DNA of 10,295 nucleotides from JAWPNA01 sp045402695 (GCA_045402695.1 JAWPNA010000426.1:1-10295), one strand, 5' to 3'; shown: positions 1-6,447, numbered from the stretch's first letter. Made by a program: numbers and translations. The notes: generated from the letters alone by a model not told the origin.

Positions 1-1602
1 TCGGGCCGCGTCCAGGTGGACAGCGGCGCCGCCGTCCCCTCGGGCGCGGTCGGCGGCAGGCCGCGCCGAAGGTTCTGGACCTCCGCGCGCGTCCTGACGG
101 CCGTCGTCGCGCTCGCGGTTGTCGCCGCGGGAGCCGTGGGGATTCACCTCAGAGGGACCGCGAGGTCGCCGATCGACTCGGTGGCCGTCCTTCCCTTCGA
201 ATACGCGGGCGATGACCCGGACGGTGAGTACCTCAGCGACGGCGTCACCGAGGCCCTCATCAACGGCTTGTCGAAGGTCCCCGATCTGCGCGTCGTCCCC
301 CGCAGCCTCGTCTTTCCCTACAAGGGCAAACCGTTCGATCCTTCGAAGATCGGCAGGGAGCTGAAGGTCAAAGGAGTGGTCTCGGGACGCGTGACGCAGC
401 GGGGAGACACCCTCATGATCACGGCCGAGCTGATCGATGTGGCCACCGTGGCGCAGATCTGGGGCCAGCAGTACACCCGCGCCGCATCCGACATCGTCGC
501 GATCCCGGAGAAGATCGCCACCGACATCTGGCAAAGCCTGAGCCTGAGAGTCACCCCCGACGTCGCGCAACGCATTGCACGTCGGTACACGGAGAACCCC
601 GACGCCTTCTCGGAGTACATGAAGAGCCTGGAGCAGGTGAGCCACCCGACCCGGGTGGAGTACCAGAAATCAATCGCCGCTGCGGAAAAGGCGATCGTCG
701 AAGATCTGAGACACCGGGGGCGCCCGCAGGAGCAGGCCGGTCGCGGCGAGCCCGTGGCGACGAAGGAGCCGGGATTTGCCCTTGCGTACGCGGCCCTGGC
801 GCGTCTCTACACCCAGCAATCGTACCTGGGGCTGATACCGCCCGAGGAAACCCATCAGAAGGCGAAGGCGGCGGCGGAGTTCGCCCTGCAGATGGACGAC
901 ACATTGGCGTCCGCGCAGGGCGCGCTGGCGTTCGTGAAGTTCCAGTACGAGTGGGACTGGCGCGGCGCGGAGCGAGGATTCAAGAAGGCCCTCGCGCTCG
1001 CCCCGGACGAGGACGAGACGCGGCGAGGCCACGCGTGGTTCCTGATGGCGATGGGGCGCAAGGAAGAGGCAGTGCGCGAGATGCGGCTCGCCTGCGAGCT
1101 GAACCCCGAATCGGATCTACTCAGCGCGCAGTTGGCTGAGATGCTCTTCTGGGCCTCCCGCTACCCCGATGCGCAGCGCGTGCTGGAAAGGACCCGTGAG
1201 CTCGAGCCGGAATCACCTCAGGCGACGCTGATCGAAGCCTACATCGATTCCAGGCAGGGACGCCACGCTGCGGCCATCGCCAGCTACCTTGATTACCTCT
1301 CGGCCGCCGAGATCGAGTCCGACATGAGTCCCACGCTCGCCTACTTCTACGCGGCCGCAGGCAAGCGGGCCGAGGCGCTGGCCATTCTGAAGAAGAAAGC
1401 ACCCGGCGAGATCACTCCGGCGCAGATGGGCTGGGTGTACGCCGCCCTGGGCGAGACGGACCTGGCGTTCGCCTCGCTGGGCAAGGCGATCGATCAGCAC
1501 GCGACCAACATGATCTGGATCCGCTCGCAACCATGGTTCGATCCGCTGCGAGCGGATCCTCGCTTCGACGGGCTGTTGCGCAGGATGAACCTGGCGGAAT
1601 GA
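1..1602 (+). CDS. Membrane-anchored FlgO/TolB-like + TPR protein, probable C-terminal part of a Ser/Thr kinase (5' partial)
   Basis: The reading frame is open to base 1; the first possible start is GTG at 16, so the gene probably begins outside the window. Numbered from that GTG: a basic stretch (RPRRR, 15-19), one transmembrane helix at about 23-45, then a FlgO/TolB-like domain at about 53-185 (IDSVAVLPFE, EYLSDGVTEALINGLS, GVVSGRVTQRGDTL, QIWGQQY), then TPR-like helices from about 250 to 450 and a typical end (WFDPLRADPRFDGLLRRMN). This order is the standard C-terminal half of acidobacterial PknB-like Ser/Thr kinases, in which the extracytoplasmic part follows a cytoplasmic kinase domain. 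No kinase motifs are visible here, so the kinase is inferred; an adenylate-cyclase or winged-helix N-terminus is also possible. An apparent extra segment at residues 228-249 interrupts the first TPR. It ends facing the apbE-like gene (convergent). Confidence 0.85.
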   Translation, partial: SGRVQVDSGAAVPSGAVGGRPRRRFWTSARVLTAVVALAVVAAGAVGIHLRGTARSPIDSVAVLPFEYAGDDPDGEYLSDGVTEALINGLSKVPDLRVVPRSLVFPYKGKPFDPSKIGRELKVKGVVSGRVTQRGDTLMITAELIDVATVAQIWGQQYTRAASDIVAIPEKIATDIWQSLSLRVTPDVAQRIARRYTENPDAFSEYMKSLEQVSHPTRVEYQKSIAAAEKAIVEDLRHRGRPQEQAGRGEPVATKEPGFALAYAALARLYTQQSYLGLIPPEETHQKAKAAAEFALQMDDTLASAQGALAFVKFQYEWDWRGAERGFKKALALAPDEDETRRGHAWFLMAMGRKEEAVREMRLACELNPESDLLSAQLAEMLFWASRYPDAQRVLERTRELEPESPQATLIEAYIDSRQGRHAAAIASYLDYLSAAEIESDMSPTLAYFYAAAGKRAEALAILKKKAPGEITPAQMGWVYAALGETDLAFASLGKAIDQHATNMIWIRSQPWFDPLRADPRFDGLLRRMNLAE

Positions 1603-1782
1603 CGCGGGGCCGGCCGGAGCCGATGACTTCACGTGCGCGCCGGGGGGGGGACAATACAGAGGTGGGGCGCCCATGGCTCCCGGGGCGCGCCATGGCGCGC
1701 CAGGGAGCGCCACAGCAAGGCCCTCGGGAAGGCCCGCCGGGCGGGCGGTTTCCATGCAGCGGGGACCGGCCAGGCGAGCCGG
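1603..1782. other. Convergent intergenic gap with GC-rich inverted repeats
   Basis: No gene is supported here. The gap separates the ends of two convergent genes. It holds an 18-base perfect palindrome at 1684-1701 (GGCGCGCCATGGCGCGCC), flanked by an imperfect outer pair (GGCTCCC at 1675-1681 against GGGAGCGCC at 1703-1711), and a hairpin at 1732-1746 (GCCCGC, loop CGG, GCGGGC) followed by GGTTT. A run of nine G lies at 1642-1650. These structures may end transcription from both sides, but no proper U-tract is present. Confidence 0.5.
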
Positions 1783-2748
1783 TTAAATCGCGGGATACCG
1801 GGCGTAGAGGGAATCGGGCAGGTCCGCGAAGCGCGACATTCCCGAAGTGGCGAGAAGCTCGCCCTGCTCGGTGATGAGCGCGCCTTCGGTTCCTGCGGCC
1901 AGCTCGAGCAGCCGCAGTCCTTCCTCGGGCCCCATCAGGAACGCAGCGGTAGCGGCGAGGCCCGCGTCAAACGCGGTGGCCGCGACGGCGGTGGCGGCGG
2001 TCACGCCACGAGCCGGCCGCCCCGTGCGCGCGTCGAGTAGGTGGTGGTAGCGCACGCCGTCCTTGATGAAGAAGCGCTCGTAGTCCCCCGAGGACGCGAC
2101 CCCCCCGTCGCACAGGAGACGCACCGAGAACCGGCAGCGACTCTTGTTCCTGGGGTCGATCACGCCGATCCGCCATGGCCTCCCGTCTCCCCGCGCCCCC
2201 ACCGCACGCAGGTCGCCGGCCAGGTTCACAAGCGCCGACTCGACGCCTTCCTCCCGCAATCGCGCCGCGGCGCGGTCGGCCGCGTACTCCTTGCCGATTC
2301 CCCCGAGGTCCAGCTCCATCCCTTCGCTTTTCAGGAAGACCGTCGCGTCGCGGACCAATACCCGGCGATAGTCTACCAGGAGGAGGAGCCGGCGCAGATC
2401 ATCGCCCGAGGGCACCCGCTCCGCACGAAAGTCCCAGATCTGCCTCAGCACGCCCACTGTCGGATCAAACGCACCGTCGGTGGATCCGGCGAGGCTCAGC
2501 GCGCGCTCGACGAGCATCACGGTCTCCGGATCCACGGCGACCGGCGTGCGGCCGGCATCGCGGTTGATTCGGGAGATCACGCTGTCGGGGATGAAGCGGG
2601 AGTACTTTTTCTCGATCCGCTCCGCCTCTGCCATGGCGCTGGAGGCGACCGTCTCGGCGTGCCGCGTCCCCCGGTCATCCACGAAACGCAGAAGGCCCCA
2701 GCCTCCCATCACGCGGAACCATTTGTTGTAGAGGACGCGCTCGCCCAA
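1783..2748 (-). CDS. apbE: FAD:protein FMN transferase (ApbE family)
   Basis: ApbE enzymes split FAD and attach FMN through a phosphoester bond to Thr or Ser of target proteins, usually in the cell envelope. Numbered from TTG 2748 (321 residues): EAERIEKKYSRF at 41-52, FDPTVGVL at 94-101, DLGGIGKEYAAD at 147-158 (the conserved GG-x-x-K flavin-site region, with KEY where many homologues have KGY), SGDYE at 220-224, HHLLDARTG at 235-243, and FDAGLAAT at 260-267 in the Mg-binding region. The start is uncertain. The frame stays open far upstream inside the DUF3570 gene, but that part reads as a shadow. TTG 2748, eight bases after the DUF3570 stop, is the best coupled restart; GTG 2712 and ATG 2709 would cut into the first strand. 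No Shine-Dalgarno is seen. No signal peptide or lipobox is seen, which is odd if the target is exported. Last gene of the operon. Confidence 0.93.
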   Translation of the reverse strand: MGERVLYNKWFRVMGGWGLLRFVDDRGTRHAETVASSAMAEAERIEKKYSRFIPDSVISRINRDAGRTPVAVDPETVMLVERALSLAGSTDGAFDPTVGVLRQIWDFRAERVPSGDDLRRLLLLVDYRRVLVRDATVFLKSEGMELDLGGIGKEYAADRAAARLREEGVESALVNLAGDLRAVGARGDGRPWRIGVIDPRNKSRCRFSVRLLCDGGVASSGDYERFFIKDGVRYHHLLDARTGRPARGVTAATAVAATAFDAGLAATAAFLMGPEEGLRLLELAAGTEGALITEQGELLATSGMSRFADLPDSLYARYPAI

Positions 2749-2756
2749 GGGCCCGG

Positions 2757-3968
2757 TCAGAACTTGATGGAGAAGCCGAACGTGGCGGTGATGGTTTGCA
2801 GATCTGCCGCGGAGAGGCCGCCTCCCCCGCCCTCTCCCTCGTCGTCCTCCTCTTCCTCGAGGAGGCCTGGGCGCGTCGCGAGTGGCAAGGGGGCCGCGGC
2901 CGCTGGCTTCACTCGATCGTTGCCCGTCTGATCCAGGTAGGCCGCCGAGAGATTGAAGGAGAACCTGTCGTTCACTTCGACGGTGCACCCGATGCCCGCC
3001 AGCCAGCTCCAGAAGGAGGAAAGCCGGTAGTCGCTGGACATGAACGGCCGGGGCGAATCGAACTCGTAGGCGAAGAACGACGCGGCCCCTTGCTGGTAGT
3101 AGCGCAGCCTCGGCGAGAGGATGAACCTGCGGCCGATGCGCTTGTCCCACGTCAGATCGAGCGTCTGCGACTTGATGTCCCAGTCGTCCTGGTAGTAGCG
3201 ATAGGAGGTCTTCAGCGCGCTTCGGGATACGAAATAGTGACCGTACTTGAGGATGGCCGTCCTGCGGATGCGCGAGTCGGGCCGGGCCTCGGGAAACGCC
3301 GCCGCACCCACCGTCACGAGCTTGTACGGGTCAGTGAGATAGCCGTCGAGGCTCTCAAAGCCGAGCGAGATGTCCAGCAGATCTCTCGGGCTCATCACCT
3401 GCGTCCATCCGGCGGCGAACGACAGGCTCTTCTTCGTGAACCGATCGTCCAGCGTCACCGGTTCGATGATGTCCCGCGTGGCTCCGACCCCGAAGTGGAG
3501 GGTGGACCGACCCCCGAACAGATCCCAGGATTCGGCCAGGGAGGCGCCGCGCGACACGTAGTCGGACTCGTGCGAGTAGCTCAGCGTTACCGAAGGCAGA
3601 TGGGAGCCGAAGCGTCGCGAATAGGAGGCGCTGACTGCCTCCCTCGTATCCTTGTAGTCGACCATGGGGATCGATCCGGAGGACGAAGCGCCCGAGGCGG
3701 CGTCCAGTGCCGGCGCCTCGCCGGTGGGCGAAGCGCCCGAGATCGAGTCGTACCCCAGCAGGAGCCCGAGCTGCCCTCTCTCGCCGAAGTCCTGAAGGAA
3801 GTACAGCTCCGGGTTGTTGACCTGCGTGCGGCCATCCGCCTCGCCGTACCTGAGGAACTTGAAGTCGAGGCTCGTGTCGGCCGCCACGGCCGAGCCGGCC
3901 AGCGCGCCGATGCCCGCCGCCACGGCGCCGATGCGCCGCCTGCCTGGTCCGCCCTCAGTTGCAGCCAC
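2757..3968 (-). CDS. DUF3570 family protein, probable outer-membrane beta-barrel
   Basis: The 403-residue product starts at GTG 3968, chosen because GGGAGGT at 3979-3973 lies five bases upstream; a longer GTG start at 3986 would translate that site. A Sec signal peptide is visible (RRR at 10-12, hydrophobic 13-29, cut after AVA at 29). The rest is rich in alternating aromatic and polar strands, ending in F (FGFSIKF), as in outer-membrane barrels. Family-like segments include YYQDDWDIKSQTLDLTW and LSPRLRYYQQGAASFFAYEF. Near the N-terminus are DSISGASPTG (74-83) and DAASGAS (89-95), which resemble ApbE flavinylation sites. A Glu/Asp/Gly-rich loop (LLEEEEDDEGEGGGGG, 369-384) precedes the last strand. 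It overlaps the thioredoxin gene by 14 bases and is followed by apbE. DUF3570 has no assigned function; the barrel reading is inference. Confidence 0.88.
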   Translation of the reverse strand: MAATEGGPGRRRIGAVAAGIGALAGSAVAADTSLDFKFLRYGEADGRTQVNNPELYFLQDFGERGQLGLLLGYDSISGASPTGEAPALDAASGASSSGSIPMVDYKDTREAVSASYSRRFGSHLPSVTLSYSHESDYVSRGASLAESWDLFGGRSTLHFGVGATRDIIEPVTLDDRFTKKSLSFAAGWTQVMSPRDLLDISLGFESLDGYLTDPYKLVTVGAAAFPEARPDSRIRRTAILKYGHYFVSRSALKTSYRYYQDDWDIKSQTLDLTWDKRIGRRFILSPRLRYYQQGAASFFAYEFDSPRPFMSSDYRLSSFWSWLAGIGCTVEVNDRFSFNLSAAYLDQTGNDRVKPAAAAPLPLATRPGLLEEEEDDEGEGGGGGLSAADLQTITATFGFSIKF

Positions 3969-4683
3969 AACCACCTCCCGACACACCGCCGTCGCCGGCC
4001 GCCGCCTCCTTGCTGGAGTGGATGTGCTCGCGCATCGAGCGTGTCAGCTTGTCTCCATCGAGATTCATGATCGGATCCGCCAGGTAGCCGCGATCCCAGG
4101 CGCGCAGGTTCCCTTTCGGTCCCCGGCGAGGTCCGGCGTCGGCCGTGACGGGCGCGAGCTCCCCGCGCATTGCCGCTTCCACGGCCTGTTCCATCCGCTG
4201 ATGCACCGAGTCGCCCCCTCCTTCGAACCGCGCCAGCACCCGTCCGGCGCGATCCAGCAGCACGGCCGTGGGCATCGCCGCCACCTCGAAGATCTCCCCC
4301 GCGCGCCCCGTCGGGTCACGTCCTACCAGGAAGCGCGACGGGTTGGCGGAGACGAACCCGGCCACCGCGGCGTCGTCGGTCTCGAGGGTGACCGCCACGA
4401 CCTTCAAGCCTCGTGCTTCATGTTTCTCTTGAAGCTGATCGAGAAACGGGACCGCCTTGCGGCATGGAATGCACCATGACGCCCAGAAATCGAGCAGCAC
4501 GACGCTACCCTTGAACTGGGCGAGCGTGTGGCCGGCACCTTTCATGTCGGTGAAGGAGAGGTCCGGGACCGTGGTCCGCTCGGGCGCCTGGGCCGGTCCG
4601 GCCATTGCGAGCCCGGCTGTGGCACAAAGAGTGAAGAGGAAGGCGGCAGGGAGCCCGGGACGTCCGGCCAAGAGTGTGTTCAT
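3955..4683 (-). CDS. Secreted TlpA-like thioredoxin fused to a C-terminal DUF4266 domain
   Basis: Numbered from ATG 4683 (242 residues; GGGGG lies just upstream, and a GTG at 4695 is the alternative). A Sec signal peptide covers about 1-33 (hydrophobic LPAAFLFTLCATAGLAMA, probable cut near AQA); the Cys in it does not form a good lipobox. A TlpA/AhpC-type thioredoxin domain follows at about 38-170, with active site WCIPC (Cys71, Cys74) and the cis-Pro loop AMPT (Pro138). After a short linker comes a second module at about 192-242: GNLRAWDRGYLADPIM, then REHIHSSKEAA, ending GGGCGCN at the stop. That is the pattern of DUF4266 proteins, which are normally small separate exported proteins encoded beside DUF3570 genes. 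The fusion suggests that the thioredoxin keeps the Cys-Gly-Cys tail reduced or acts with it in the periplasm. First gene of the operon, overlapping the DUF3570 gene. The thioredoxin call is very sure; DUF4266 is recognised from memory of the motif. Confidence 0.92.
   Translation of the reverse strand: MNTLLAGRPGLPAAFLFTLCATAGLAMAGPAQAPERTTVPDLSFTDMKGAGHTLAQFKGSVVLLDFWASWCIPCRKAVPFLDQLQEKHEARGLKVVAVTLETDDAAVAGFVSANPSRFLVGRDPTGRAGEIFEVAAMPTAVLLDRAGRVLARFEGGGDSVHQRMEQAVEAAMRGELAPVTADAGPRRGPKGNLRAWDRGYLADPIMNLDGDKLTRSMREHIHSSKEAAAGDGGVSGGGCGCN
3966..3979 (-). promoter_or_regulatory. Ribosome binding site and GTG start of the DUF3570 gene inside the GGGCGCN codons
   Basis: On the minus strand GGGAGGT (3979-3973) is followed after four bases by GTG (3968-3966). 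The same bases encode the last Gly-Gly-Gly-Cys-Gly residues of the upstream protein. The overlap implies translational coupling. Confidence 0.75.
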
Positions 4684-5111
4684 CCGATCCCCCACGATGA
4701 AGTATCGCCTGCCGGACAGACCACCGGCCCAGGTTGGAACCTTGCGGGGCGTGATTGGTTACACTTCCCGGATCCCACCAGCCTGCCGGGACTCCGCCTG
4801 ATCGATGACGCTGGCCCGACGTGGACCGCCTGCGGGGGGTCGAGCAGATACGGATTGCACGCGGTGCCTGATGCGTCGCGTGGAGACATTACACTGAGAT
4901 CGGGCCCGGCGCAACTACCGAGGAGCGCAATCTTCCGATCCCGATACGCCGGGCGCTTCGCCTGATACCTCCATGTTCAGAAACCGACGTCGCCTCCGTC
5001 GCGGCTCCAGCGCGCAATTCTTGCGCGTCGCTCCGCCTGGAAAAACCGGATATGAGTAAGGTAGTCTGGGAGGGTGAAACGGACGCGCGGCGGCCGGTCG
5101 GAGAGACAGCG
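4684..5111. other. Divergent intergenic region between the thioredoxin operon and proline dehydrogenase
   Basis: No supported gene lies in these 428 bases; open frames through it have no recognisable product and run into neighbours in the wrong frame. It must hold the promoters of both flanking units. Weak -10-like hexamers occur (GATACT on the minus strand near 4704, TACACT on the plus strand at 4760-4765 and 4890-4895), but none has a good -35 at normal spacing, so no promoter is called. One clear symmetric element is present at 5011-5027. Confidence 0.6.
5011..5027. repeat. 17-base inverted repeat upstream of proline dehydrogenase
   Basis: CGCGCAA, TTC, TTGCGCG is a perfect 7-base inverted repeat with a three-base centre, about 85 bases before the proline dehydrogenase start. 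It could be an operator or a small hairpin. No regulator is encoded beside it, so its role is unknown. Confidence 0.45.
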
Positions 5112-6047
5112 ATGGGATTGATGCGGGGCACGCTTCTCGCGGCATCGCGAAGCCGATGGCTCCGGGAGCGGGCGACGCGCTGCCGTTTCGTCCAGCGCGC
5201 CGTCAGCCGGTTCATGCCGGGCGAGACCCTCGATGACGCGCTTGCGGCGGCCGGGACGTTGCGCTCCCGCGGCATGACGGCGGTCCTCACCTGCCTCGGG
5301 GAGAACGTCGCCAACGAGGCGGAGGCCGCGGCCGTTGCCGATCATTACCTCGACGTCCTGGATCGCATGCACGAGATCGGCCTCAACGCCGAGATCTCCG
5401 TCAAGCTGACCCACCTCGGGCTGGATCTCGACCCTGCCGCGGCGGCGGCGAACCTCGCGCGGATCGCACGGCGGGCGATGGAGCTGAAAAACCGTGTCTG
5501 GATCGACATGGAGGACTCGTCGTACACCGATGCGACTATCCGGTTGTTCCGGGAGTGCTCGGCCGGGAGGGCCGGCCTGGGTCTGTGCCTACAGGCGTAC
5601 CTCCACAGAACGCGCGCCGACCTGGAGGCCCTCCTGCCGCTGGCGCCCGCGATCCGTCTGGTGAAAGGCGCGTACAAGGAGCCGCCTTCGCGCGCGCTGC
5701 CCCGCAAGCGGGACGTGGACGAGAATTTCTTCGCCCTCGCGACACGTCTGCTGAGCGACGAGGTCCGCGGCAGGGGCGGCTGGACCGTGTTCGGCACCCA
5801 CGATCCCCTCATGATCCGCCGCATCGTCGATCTCGCCGCCGCACGCAGGATCTCCAGCGAGGCGTTCGAGTTCGACCTGCTCTATGGCATCCGCCGGGAC
5901 ATCCAGGGCCGCCTCACGAGCGAGGGGCACCACGTGCGCGTCCTGATCAGCTACGGCAGCTTCTGGTTCCCCTGGTACATGCGGCGCCTCGCCGAGCGTC
6001 CCGCCAACCTCTGGTTCGTCGCGCGCAGCGTCCTTGGAGGCGCATGA
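5112..6047 (+). CDS. Proline dehydrogenase, monofunctional (FAD-dependent)
   Basis: It oxidises L-proline to delta-1-pyrroline-5-carboxylate with FAD, passing electrons to the quinone pool; this is the first step of proline breakdown. The ATG at 5112 (311 residues) is preceded by GGAGAG seven bases upstream and gives the usual N-terminus (MGLMRGTLLAASRSRW); an in-frame ATG at 5052 would add 20 residues of unlike composition. Motifs in order, numbered from 5112: SVKLTHLGLD (96-105), IDMEDSSYTD (131-140), QAYLHRTRADL (161-171), RLVKGAYKEP (182-191), FGTHD (227-231), EFDLLYGIR (253-261) and YMRRLAERPAN (289-299), the last holding the Arg pair that binds the substrate carboxylate. The length fits the short PRODH class, without the DNA-binding or aldehyde dehydrogenase domains of PutA. 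No pyrroline-5-carboxylate dehydrogenase gene is in the window. The downstream cold-shock gene has its own promoter. Confidence 0.95.
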   Translation: MGLMRGTLLAASRSRWLRERATRCRFVQRAVSRFMPGETLDDALAAAGTLRSRGMTAVLTCLGENVANEAEAAAVADHYLDVLDRMHEIGLNAEISVKLTHLGLDLDPAAAAANLARIARRAMELKNRVWIDMEDSSYTDATIRLFRECSAGRAGLGLCLQAYLHRTRADLEALLPLAPAIRLVKGAYKEPPSRALPRKRDVDENFFALATRLLSDEVRGRGGWTVFGTHDPLMIRRIVDLAAARRISSEAFEFDLLYGIRRDIQGRLTSEGHHVRVLISYGSFWFPWYMRRLAERPANLWFVARSVLGGA

Positions 6048-6066
6048 GCCGATGAAGAGATTCCGC

Positions 6067-6095
6067 TTGACATCGGCCCGGTGGTCATGTATCTT
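6067..6095 (+). promoter_or_regulatory. Sigma70-like promoter of the cold-shock gene
   Basis: TTGACA at 6067-6072 is a perfect -35, followed after exactly 17 bases by TATCTT at 6090-6095 as the -10. It starts 20 bases after the proline dehydrogenase stop. Transcription should begin near 6102, giving a leader of about 140 bases. Confidence 0.7.
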
Positions 6096-6175
6096 GACGC
6101 CTACTTACCGACCGCATCTTCATCCCCGCCGAGAGAACCATCTCACAAGCGACGATGTAAGCGTGGCAGTAAGGA

Positions 6176-6212
6176 CTCCCGGTCACGAATTGCCCGGGAG
6201 AATAGGGCAATT
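6176..6212 (+). promoter_or_regulatory. Cold-shock mRNA leader with two mutually exclusive hairpins
   Basis: Hairpin A pairs CTCCCGG (6176-6182) with CCGGGAG (6194-6200). Hairpin B pairs AATTGCCC (6188-6195) with GGGCAATT (6205-6212). Both need bases 6194-6195, and the loop of each covers part of the other's stem, so only one can form at a time. The element lies about 30 bases before the start codon. A temperature-responsive switch, as known for the E. coli cspA leader, is an inference. Confidence 0.5.
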
Positions 6213-6243
6213 TCGCCCTCACACATGACAGGATGTACAGCAC

Positions 6244-6447
6244 ATGGCAACAGGTACCGTGAAGTGGTTCAACGATTCAAAGGGGTTCGGCTTCATCACC
6301 GTGGATGGTGAGTCGAAGGATGTCTTCGTGCACCACAGCGCCATCCAGGGGACGGGATTCAAGAGCCTGTCCGAAGGCCAGAAGGTGGAGTTCGAGATCG
6401 TCCAAGGTCAAAAGGGGCCGGCGGCCGAGAAGGTCCGTCAGGTCTGA
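6244..6447 (+). CDS. Cold-shock protein, CspA family
   Basis: The 67-residue product is a single cold-shock (OB-fold) domain that binds single-stranded RNA and DNA, melting structures in mRNA or acting as an RNA chaperone in the cytoplasm. RNP1 is KGFGFI (13-18) and RNP2 is VFVHHSAI (27-34); the opening TGTVKWFN is typical. Length and spacing match the family with no insertion. The start is ATG 6244; AGGA at 6230-6233 lies ten bases upstream, a rather weak and distant ribosome site. The gene is a single unit with its own promoter, a structured leader and a strong terminator. Whether it is cold-induced or constitutive cannot be told from the protein, as many members of this family are not cold-inducible. 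Confidence 0.97.
   Translation: MATGTVKWFNDSKGFGFITVDGESKDVFVHHSAIQGTGFKSLSEGQKVEFEIVQGQKGPAAEKVRQV

Noticed and set aside
1642..1650. Run of nine G as a possible phase-variable tract
   Set aside because: It lies after the end of one gene and outside the other, with no promoter or coding sequence that a length change would affect.
2749..3150. N-terminal extension of the ApbE frame into the DUF3570 gene
   Set aside because: The extra 134 codons overlap the DUF3570 gene on the same strand in another frame and read as Arg-rich shadow sequence; the catalytic domain begins after 2748.
2796..4070. Long plus-strand open frame (424 codons) opposite the DUF3570 gene
   Set aside because: It is the complement of a recognisable gene; its translation is Arg/Gly/Val-rich with no family pattern, as expected from GC-rich antisense frames.
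4855..4895. TTGCAC and TACACT as a promoter in the divergent region
   Set aside because: The spacing is 29 bases, too long for a sigma70-type promoter.
4528..4965. Plus-strand open frame of 145 codons running from the thioredoxin gene into the divergent region
   Set aside because: It begins antisense to the thioredoxin signal peptide, has no ribosome site or family-like segment, and does not connect to proline dehydrogenase.
5052..5111. Longer proline dehydrogenase start at ATG 5052
   Set aside because: No Shine-Dalgarno precedes it, and the added 20 residues do not look like the family; ATG 5112 has GGAGAG at good spacing and the expected N-terminus.
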